Below are positions 56,246-64,000 of a DNA stretch of 64,000 bases, piece by piece. Position numbers and translations under genes: made by a program. The notes under the pieces are model-generated. The model did no database searches, was not told the origin of the DNA, and saw only the letters and a program-made list of their open reading frames with translations. Numbering within the stretch: the first letter of the stretch is position 1; every line of letters starts with the position of its first letter. The DNA lies in the NCBI GenBank assembly GCA_949825065.1, contig OX463859.1:19242634-19306633 (forward strand). The letters run 5' to 3'. Source of the DNA: Odontocerum albicorne (lineage: Eukaryota; Arthropoda; Insecta; Trichoptera; Odontoceridae).

Positions 56246-57157
56246 AATGCAGATTGAAGCGCATTTAAAATATATAGAAACAATAGGAATAAAACCCGCA
56301 AATTCTGGGTCGGAAAATATGTGTCTTATTTTATTTTCAAACTTTTTAGAACATTGTTTAGCATGATGCATAAAGCGAGCTTATTGCTATATAGTAATTT
56401 CTTCGAGACAACCAGCTTATCAACTGGGACACCGAGGTTGTTAACATATTTTTTATATTATGTTTTAAAATACAACATTCTGATGATAGAAATTGGCACT
56501 GTAAATAATTCAGACCAATAATATAGATATCGCTTTTTTAGAAGGTTATAGATGTAGATAGTTGACTTTGAATCTAGTCACTAAATGATTTGGATCATTG
56601 AGCTGGACCGTTCCTGATTCTAACTTTCGGACGCCTGCAGCCTCAGAATGCAGTTACTGAAGTGGAAAGCCTCCTGAGGGACTGGGAAATATAACATTTC
56701 TTAGAAAAACTCTATCAAAAAGTTTAATACTGAAGAATTCGCGGGAGACTTAACTGAGACCAAAGTAACTTCACCATGAAATCCCATAAATTCCCAATTC
56801 TTACAATGATACGAGAATTTGTGCAAAGACATGGTCATTATATGATCTGACTTTTCAAAATATCGACTTGACAAATGGTTTAAAATTTAGTGATTATAAA
56901 TTGAAAGAAATCTAATCAATTGTTTCAATAAAAAAAATATTTTTAAATTGATTGTCCCATACAATTCAGATGGAGCGTTCTGATTTGAAAAAAAATCTTC
57001 AAATTAATGAACAGAAAAAAATACTTCTTTCTAGAAAGAGTGAAGAATAAAATGTATTTATTTTTTTGCATTAAATGTAAAGAAATCAAATTCTTTATGG
57101 TAGGATTTTGGTGTTTTATGAAGTAATTATTAAACTCTAAAAAAACTATCATTTTGC
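56246..57157. other. No recognised feature
   Basis: AT-rich DNA with chance frames. A GC-richer part at 56600-56690 has no frame or repeat match. Confidence 0.5.
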
Positions 57158-57540
57158 ATCGACGTCGTTGCTGAAGCTTGCAATCATGGACCTCCTCGCC
57201 GCTCCAGCGTTAATTCAGTTGGAAAGCAAAGCTGTGCCGTGGAGTTTGGTTTTTAAATGGGTGAGCCGTTGGATTCCAGGAAAAATACGGGCCACACCAT
57301 TCTACGGAATCCCATGCCACACCAAAGTGAGAGGTTCAGAATACACCAAGCTTTTTATCTCTTGTCAAAAAAATATTATATATGTAATTGAAGTCTAAAG
57401 TATCCTCGTATCCCCCGAATTTTAGGCAGAAAAAATACCTGTGTCATTCGAGGGGAGTAATTCAGCTCGGGGTTCAAACTGGCAACCTTCCACACGGAAG
57501 TCCATTGCATTACCGCGCGGCCCTGCACCTAATTTTTTAT
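57158..57540 (-). repeat. SINE family 3, full-length reference copy
   Basis: On the minus strand the head 'ggccgcgcggtaatgcaatg' and B box 'agtttgaaccccgagct' are followed by 'tactcccctcgaatgacaca', 'attcgggggatacgaggata' and a distal body with 'tccaacggctcacccattta' and 'ttccaactgaattaacgctg'. It is collinear with 8895-9275. A 76-codon plus-strand frame across it is incidental. Confidence 0.75.
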
Positions 57541-57792
57541 TGTATATAGTAAAACCTGTCAACTAAAAATGTAGTTAAAAAAATTGCAGATTTTCTTATC
57601 GTTCTAATGTTTCCATGCATAAACATTCTCTTTCAAGGTTTGATGCCACTGAATGCCCCATGCCGTTCGTTAACAAACACCTCTTTACTTAGAACTTCAA
57701 GGGTTATACAAGTTTCCTAAATTATAATGATTTGAAAAATACCTAAGTTATTTATCTGCACAAAGTACTGTTATGTTTTGTTGATTTAGACT

Positions 57793-58287
57793 CAGTGTTC
57801 CCCAACCGGTGGTCCGCGGCCCGTTGCCGGGCCGCAGAGACTTTCCGCCGGGCCGCAAACAGTATGCCAAATTTGAAGAAATTCGCCATGCAAAAATATT
57901 AAATATAGGATTTTCATCCATGTCCTTAATAAAATCGAAACAAAGGAATAGACTGGACGTGAATGCAGCACTTCGTCGGTCAGAGACAGCACTGCAGCCA
58001 AGAATATCCAATATATTAGCAAAGATGCAACAGCAGGTTTCGCATTAGTTTGTTGCAAAAACCCCATTATTTTTGTTAAATTTTAATTGTGTCAGACAAT
58101 GTTACAATTAAAATTGTTTAACTGTTATATGTATATTTGTTAATTATAGTTACATATGTCAATCTGTCACAATATAAAATTTGAAAAATATTAAATAAAA
58201 AAACCTTTTTTATTTCAGTATTAGTGGTCCGCGATTTTTTTTCCTTTTTTTACCGGTCCACAGGTCTAAAAAGGTTGGGGAACACTG
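57793..58287 (+). mobile_element. hAT element, internally deleted, with both terminal inverted repeats
   Basis: 495 bp. It starts CAGTGTTCCCCAACC and ends with the exact reverse complement, GGTTGGGGAACACTG: a perfect 15-bp inverted repeat of hAT type. Subterminal GC-rich 'ggtggtccgcggcccgttgc' and 'ttaccggtccacaggtct' are typical. Near-duplicate flanks 'atttagac' (57784-57791) and 'atttagtc' (58288-58295) fit an 8-bp hAT target duplication with one change and one extra base. The end of a transposase frame is retained inside. Confidence 0.85.
57920..58048 (+). pseudogene. hAT transposase C-terminal fragment
   Basis: The frame reads 'MSLIKSKQRNRLDVNAALRR' then 'SETALQPRISNILAKMQQQV' and 'SH', ending at a TAG. 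The 'MSxIKSKxRNRLxVxxALR...I..L...KQxQ.SH' pattern is the end of the dimerisation region of hAT transposases of the ZBED/Zaphod-like group. Everything upstream, including the DDE residues and zinc finger, is missing. Confidence 0.75.
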
Positions 58288-58295
58288 ATTTAGTC

Positions 58296-58744
58296 CATCA
58301 AATTATTTGCAATATAAACATTAGAAGTTATATTGAAAAAGCAAGCGTTACATAAATAAACAAACTGAACTGATGTAAAAAAGGAAATATCATAATTTAC
58401 TTTCAATAAAATTGAATATAAAGATAATTTTTGTGGAATATAGATATGATACTTCCTTTACGAGACATATTGAATTTTCTAAGGGCCGTGTCTTTGCTAC
58501 GTCCAATGATTGTTGCGTTTCTTATATCTTCGTCGAACTTTTCCACTTATAGATCGATTGTTAAATTTTTGAAGCTAAATCAGCTGTAACTTTGAATGAT
58601 CTAGAATTGTTATTAAAAAAAACCCAAATGTTTTATAATATTGATTCATATGATTGCATTATGACTTGAATTTGATGACATAAATCATCCTAGTTTGGGT
58701 TGATTGCCTATTCAAAAAAAATATATATGATACACACATATATA
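58296..58744. other. No recognised feature
   Basis: AT-rich DNA between the hAT element and a family 4 repeat. Confidence 0.5.
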
Positions 58745-58885
58745 CTTATACATATTACCACCCCGATTCCCTGCTGGGGTAAGCAGAGAACAAAGAGCAA
58801 GACTTTCCTATCTAAACACACATATTTCTCCTCTTACACATCCATACCTCTTCTACAGAGCTTTTACGATTTCTCTTACTTCTTG
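58745..58885 (+). repeat. Dispersed repeat family 4, reference copy
   Basis: 'ccctgctggggtaagcagag', 'gcaagactttcctatctaaa' and 'cttctacagagcttttacga' align with 17645 and 22650 (plus) and with 28200 and 39205 (minus). Confidence 0.65.
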
Positions 58886-59089
58886 CATTTCATTCTATCA
58901 AAATATTATTCGTTTGATACAAATAAACTTTTTCGGACTGTCTGTAAATCACGTTTTAGCGCACCACGTTTCCAACATTTCCTGTGACGGTTTTCTTGGC
59001 GTGACTGTGGTAAAAAATAAAGATTTATCTTATGTGGAGCATACTTATTTATGTTGAAGAGAGAATTGAAAAAAATATTACATAACTCA

Positions 59090-59345
59090 GAATATCCTTT
59101 CATCCCAATTATCCTTTGTTTCCCTTCCTTTTCTTTAATTATTTCTTCTAGTTCTATCATTTTCGCTACATATTAGTCATTGGTTTGTTTTTTCTTTCCT
59201 TAAATTTAAACGAATTTATATATTGTTTTTGAACAGTTTGATGCATTGAAGATGAGTTGGTTGGTTGGAAGAAATTGAGGTTTAGCAATAAGCCCGCTAG
59301 ATGTACCACGTTTAACTATGTTCACAAAATTATTAAAATAAATTT
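59090..59345 (+). mobile_element. LINE 3' UTR and tail fragment
   Basis: A pyrimidine-rich stretch (59100-59210) is followed by 'gagttggttggttggaagaa' and 'agcaataagcccgctagatg', the tail shared with 13746-13828, ending in A/T-rich repeats. No ORF remains. Confidence 0.55.
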
Positions 59346-59519
59346 AAAACGAATAAAAATAAACTTTATTCTAATAGTGATAATTATTGTCATCCAATCA
59401 ACCCTTTTATTTGGCTTTAATAACGAAAAATAATCTGTTCTAATAAAAACGAATCTGTCTTGACTCAGGAGAACCAAAATTCGTCTATTTAATTTTTAAT
59501 AATCTTCATAGAATGGGGT

Positions 59520-59935
59520 GGAAATATTGACTATGAGAAAAAAGGAAAGAAATATCATAGATAGACAACTTCAAGATCTGCTTTTGGACATATACCTTGC
59601 TTCGCATACCAAAGACTGCAACGCACACCAACATATCTGTCATCTCAGACAAAATTAAAACGAAGGGTCCTAACATACTTAAGGCACGTTTGACAGAAAG
59701 AATAAAAAAAACTGGACAAGCTGGTGATTATGTGGACATTCGAAAGAAAACCAGAAAAAAGTGTCCTACAAGATAGATGAGAGCAAATGAAGAAGTTAAG
59801 AGGATCCTCTGTAAGCCCTGCATTCAATTTGACCCAGGACCGAGAAAGATGGAGACATGTGTTATACCAAGTTCCAGATACCATATATCAGTCGACTGCA
59901 GCATTGAGCACGCGATGATGAAGACGAAGACTAAC
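59520..59935 (+). pseudogene. LINE ORF C-terminal remnant
   Basis: Plus-strand frames read 'TKLKRRVLTYLRHV', 'KLDKLVIMWTFERKPEKSVL', 'KKLRGSSVSPAF', 'NLTQDRERWRHVLYQVPDTI' and 'YQSTAALSTR'. This follows the order RRVLTYFGHV...LEKLVVxGxVEGKRxRGRSP...Q.QDRxRWRxI typical of an arthropod LINE ORF2 end. Stops interrupt the frame, so it is dead. Confidence 0.75.
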
Positions 59936-60309
59936 AAAAACAAAAGACTCAGAAGTACACTTTGTATTCAAACAGATTCTAATGCTCTCCTATTCTCATT
60001 GCCTTGGAGAAAATACCTTTCCAGTATTTAAAGTAAATGTTTCAAAATACCACAAATCGACAAAGGGTTGAGTTTGGGATTCTCAAACAAAAATATTTAA
60101 TTAATATTTTTAATTAAAAAACGGACCAGCAAGACTAACATTTTAAATTTTTAATAAGGTTCTGATAAAACAGTCAGTTTAAAAAAAATGTGTTTCACTT
60201 CATCCACCTATCTTTTATCTTTTGTTTTTAGCTTAAGGTGCGTTCTTTTTTGAATTTTCTATTCTTCCAAAACTAGCCTCACTATTATGCAATATATGGG
60301 TGAACAATG

Positions 60310-60470
60310 AAATATAAGAGGAAGTTTAGACATTTTTCTGTATACTATGTGTTAGGTAGTGTTGTCTCAGATGGTGAAAGAGTTGAGAGAGGTATGACAC
60401 GGCGTGTAGCGATAAGAAACAGATTCAATGGGGTACTAAAATTTATACCACTTGTTATTTTGTGTCTACA
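60310..60470 (+). pseudogene. LINE family A fragment
   Basis: The frame reads 'YYVLGSVVSDGERVERGMTR' then 'RVAIRNRFNGVLKF', collinear with 'YLGTKFSDGGKITRDIKRRV...NKINEALKH' at 38440. The rest of the LINE is absent. Confidence 0.7.
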
Positions 60471-60666
60471 AATCAATTTCTATCAAATGCCTTGTTTTTG
60501 GTGTAATGTGATTAAGTGGTGAGATTCTTTATACTTTTGACTATTCTACGTATGTTTCTTTCATGTTAACGACTGCTCTGTGTATGTTGATTTACTATTT
60601 GGTTTTGTGTAACCTTTCTGCCTTAGGAAGGCTTAGTTACGTATGGGGGTTGTTTTAATTGAAATA

Positions 60667-60700
60667 CAGGCGTCTTAAAAACTAGGCCATAGAGGTCGTT
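60667..60700 (-). repeat. SINE family 1 head fragment
   Basis: 'caggcgtcttaaaaactagg' and 'ccatagaggtcgtt' are the reverse complement of the family head. Confidence 0.5.
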
Positions 60701-60779
60701 CATCTTGATATTGCTATGATTGAGTGTACGTAATTTTTTTGGTGATACAAGTTATTAATATGTAAGACTATGTTTTTAA

Positions 60780-61329
60780 CCTTTCCCTTCCTGTGCTAAA
60801 AAAATCCGCGCGTTCTGGTGCTGTGTATTCAATACACATCAATACACATGTAAAAATTAGTGATTTAAAATCGAAAAAATACGAATATTCATAGCCAAAA
60901 ACACTAGGCGACGTTCACAAAACGGGTGAAGAGACCACCTCGAATGGTTGCCCGAGAGCTACTGAAGCGAGAGAAGCGCTCAAACTGAGATTCTATTTCT
61001 TGCGTTCTCATATACTGAAGTAAAGTGAGAGTGAGACGTGACTAGCGTCGCTTCCTCCCCCATAGCGGTTTTTAAGAATGAATATACCTACGTCACACAC
61101 TGGCCCACGTTTGATTATATTGATGAATTTATTCCCGAGTTTCACAAAATATCTCTGATGTGGCCGATAAGTGCTAATTATTATTAATATATTTAATTTT
61201 TTTAATTCAATGCGTAAATGTATTACGGAGGAATACCTAAAATCTGAATCCAGTGTTTACTATATTTATAGAGATATTAACGTTTTTAGAAGCAATGTGT
61301 ACTAGTTACACATCACAGGGAAGGAAGGG
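60780..61329 (+). mobile_element. Non-autonomous piggyBac-type element with intact ends
   Basis: 550 bp flanked by TTAA (60776-60779 and 61330-61333). The ends CCTTTCCCTTCCTGTG and, at the right, CACAGGGAAGGAAGGG form a 16-bp imperfect inverted repeat. It aligns in opposite orientation with 28472-29087 over its whole length, for example 'aaaaattagtgatttaaaat' and 'gcaatgtgtactagttacac'. There is no transposase frame, so mobilisation would need a full-length relative. Confidence 0.85.
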
Positions 61330-61333
61330 TTAA

Positions 61334-63344
61334 TGTGACAAACTTAATTATCCGGCAAAAAAGTTAAGTACCAATTTAAGCTGTAACTTACGAGTGTATA
61401 AAATTGAAACCAGTTTAATATTTTAACTCTCGATGCACATTTTGAAAAGCTTTGATCTCGAGTTTTTCATCTCAGGGGCGAGTTAATACGAAAATAGGTA
61501 CAATAAATAGAATCTGTGGTACTGAAATGAGCAAAGTTCAGCGAAACAACAGAAACGGACATTTAATTGTGGATTATTTTCTATAAATTGGGGCAACCCT
61601 ACTTCGGTTAGCGCCGATTAAGTTCGCAGTTAACCTTATAGTATACCCAATTACGGATTTAATTTTAACTGCGATACTACTTTAACATTGTGTTTTGTGA
61701 ATGTTAGGTGTGAATGTATTTTTAAAATAAATCATCATTGAAGTTTGACAATTAATTAAAATAAAATACAACTTCATAATTGATACAAAATTGAATAATT
61801 TGCCATTTTTTTTTTGTTTAGTGCGGACAAAGTACTCGCAAGAGAAGCCGTATTTCAAAATACCTCCTTGGTAAATATATCCATGATCTCAACGTAGGTG
61901 TATAAGTGAATGACTGATGCAAATGTAGAGCGCGTGATGAGATTTTGAGACATGATTTTGATGTACGAGTTGTTGTAGTTGTTGAGATAAAGATGTCTTT
62001 GGAATTACTGAGGATTTACTCGTAAGTATTTATAGGATGTTTATGCTTAGTATGAATGATAAAACTTAGTATTTTTGTATGTACGATGAATATATGAAAT
62101 TTGTGAGTTGTGAATGCGACGGCTCATCAAAGGCCTTGAAATGATTATCTATAACCACAAAATTAAAGATTATATGGACGCAACAGGACTACCCTTAACA
62201 ACTGCCCTTTGAACCGCACAGTGCAGAGATGGATGGACAGGTGACGTCAAGGGTGGGATATCGTGGGAGTCACGGGCACAGTCATGAACTACACGTCAGG
62301 ATGGATGCATTATTATGTACTTGTGCTCGACAACTCACCTTTCCATTAAAACATTTTAAATTATACATGCTGTATTGGGTATAAAAAAAAAGTGTAAAAT
62401 TAATGGTAAGTTAGAAAGGGGTAGGATGCTATAATGCCTTTTAAACCCAAAAAAAGCCCTACTATAACTGAAACCATGAACCGCGAAAGCCTAAAAAACA
62501 TATAAAACATATTAATTTTGTACCATCCTTTATGCATAGAGATTTTGTTCAACAAACTCAGCACGTGGTCGAATAACATTTTCGATATCTGTACACGCAT
62601 GGTTGGATCGAATTACAACAACTTTCTTCCCTGACTTTCTCCACACCTTCCCATCCTCTTCCCATACCCTTTCTTCTGTACACTTTAATCTCGAGATTCG
62701 GCTTGAATACATTTATTATGACTCGGTCGGAAAGTTTCTCCTCAGACTTGATTTCGGTCTCTTTTCTCAGAATCCTGTGGGACTGTCGAGAAGGATAATT
62801 AGAAATATCGGGAGACATTTGCCATTGTAATAATATGCTTAAACTTAGTGGCTAAAAAGATGGAAAGTTTTACTCATAAGATTTTATATAAAAAATTACA
62901 CTCTTTTTCAATTATAACCCGGGAAAATATAATTCACCTTTTTCATTTTCTTGTTATTCATTCCTTTTTCTTTTCACCATCTGTTTTCCTTCTTTTGTTT
63001 GTTTGTTTTATTCATTTTATGAAACATCTATTATCCTCATTATAACCATCCAGCCATATCCCTGTTGAAATAGGTAAAGAGAACTATATGTCCTATTATA
63101 AAGGTTTTTCCCTTTTTTAACTTTCAGTAATGGATTAACTTGTTCGTGTCACGTTTTTCTAGGTATTCACAAACTTTTCGTTACTTATAGACTACTTGTA
63201 TAGGTTTCTTAAAATTCTATTTCAATTCTAATAAGATTTTTTTACTTGTTTTAATGGTCGATGAAAGATCTTATATCTTCTTTAATAAAATAATCATCAT
63301 CAATCGCTGTATTTTATTTAATAAAAAAATCATTATCACTTTCT
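61334..63344. other. No recognised feature; possible decayed LINE piece at 62110-62300
   Basis: AT-rich DNA. The stretch 62110-62300 is GC-richer and could be an old LINE ORF end, but no diagnostic motif remains. Pyrimidine-rich sequence at 62930-63030 resembles a LINE 3' UTR only in composition. Confidence 0.4.
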
Positions 63345-63530
63345 AAAACCTTGGAACTTAGTCCCTTCCTAGAACATATTCCACTTACTTCTATCCTGTG
63401 CCTCTCCAGCTTATGTGGCTCTAATTGTATCATCTATAACATCGTCCATCCATCGAAGTCTTGGCATCCTTAAAAATCTACGAACTTCAGGTCTGCTGTC
63501 AAAAAATACTCCTCGGCTGTTGACCATCAT
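63345..63530 (-). pseudogene. LINE ORF C-terminal remnant
   Basis: On the minus strand 'RPEVRRFLRMPRLRWMDDVI' and 'DDTIRAT', then 'AGEAQDRSKWNMF', match the GRPRLRWMDDVxxDL...W...AQDRxxWR end of an arthropod LINE ORF2. A stop lies between the two parts. Sequence further up the minus strand (to the window edge) may belong to the same element but is too diverged to be sure. Confidence 0.65.
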
Positions 63531-64000
63531 CCATTATTACCAAGTGATCTTCAAAACTGAATCTTCTGATCTTAACGAATTAAAGGAAGGGTTGATCTTA
63601 GGCGAGATAACACAATTTTTGGTTGTATTGGATGCACTACAATCCACCTTTATACACTAGTTCATGGAATCCTTCTTTCGAAGTTGTCCAAGAATCTATC
63701 GTCATCTCTTGTAAATGGCCAACACTATGACCAATACTTTAGTTTTAAAGACCCAAAATCTTCAACTAGTCAAAAATTACATCGTAGAACAAGTTTTACG
63801 ACGTAATTTTTTATCCCCTGGTATCGTTTTTTAGTCTAGCAAACATTTGTGCATCCAATTCTGTGTTACTGTGTGAGTTTTATGCTCCAACATGACTTGG
63901 TGTCCTTTCAGGTTTTCTGTTCGTTTTGTCACATCTGCAATCTATGTTTGGAAGCTGATCTAAGTATACATTTTACGCTGCTTCCAGGAAAAACTTACTT

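Noticed and set aside
57748..58067. Overlapping minus-strand frames of 87 and 91 codons inside the hAT element
   Set aside because: They are antisense to the recognisable hAT transposase C-terminus on the plus strand.

Overview
The window looks like AT-rich intergenic (or very long intronic) nuclear DNA of an animal, most likely an arthropod. The evidence is the low GC content, the absence of long reading frames, and the mix of repeats: tRNA-derived SINEs, many 3' ends of LINEs, Penelope-like, mariner, hAT and piggyBac-type elements, and satellite blocks. No intact host protein gene, rRNA gene or convincing tRNA gene was recognised. The phylum-level call is an inference from repeat content only.

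Layout. 1-12 kb: Penelope-like (PLE) foldback modules at 9-345 and 6495-6715, LINE remnants and scattered SINE pieces. 12-22 kb: a LINE 3' end (13065-13825), a 159-bp satellite array (13905-14700), further LINE pieces, and a LINE inserted into a SINE (21365-21820). 22-34 kb: mostly featureless AT-rich DNA, plus a piggyBac-type element inserted at TTAA inside a PLE module (28441-29290), a 22/44-bp tandem array (30262-30487) and a near-perfect 30-bp hairpin (33346-33409). 34-48 kb: two related hAT-type remnants, LINE and SINE copies, and a 137-bp higher-order tandem array (44990-45455).

The most notable object is at 48861-51317. It is a complete, very young, non-autonomous LTR retrotransposon: two 580-bp LTRs that differ at two positions by eye, a GTTT target duplication, a tRNA-Trp primer-binding site and a polypurine tract. 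It has no recognisable gag-pol domains. It carries an intact 82-codon reading frame that is clearly derived from histone H2B, spanning loop 1 to the C-terminal helix. Its leader holds several tandem degenerate copies of the LTR-end/primer-binding-site junction.

52-64 kb: an internally deleted PLE that keeps a GIY-YIG endonuclease C-terminus and a hammerhead-like 3' motif (52290-52905), a broken mariner (about 55104-55600), a hAT deletion derivative that keeps the transposase C-terminus (57793-58287), a second piggyBac-type copy (60780-61329) and more LINE 3' ends.

The elements appear to interact. A SINE family shares its 3' tail with a local LINE, which suggests mobilisation in trans. Two nested insertions give a relative order of events. 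The histone-bearing LTR element must also depend on enzymes supplied in trans. All similarity statements come from reading the sequence and from remembered family motifs; no database search was run.
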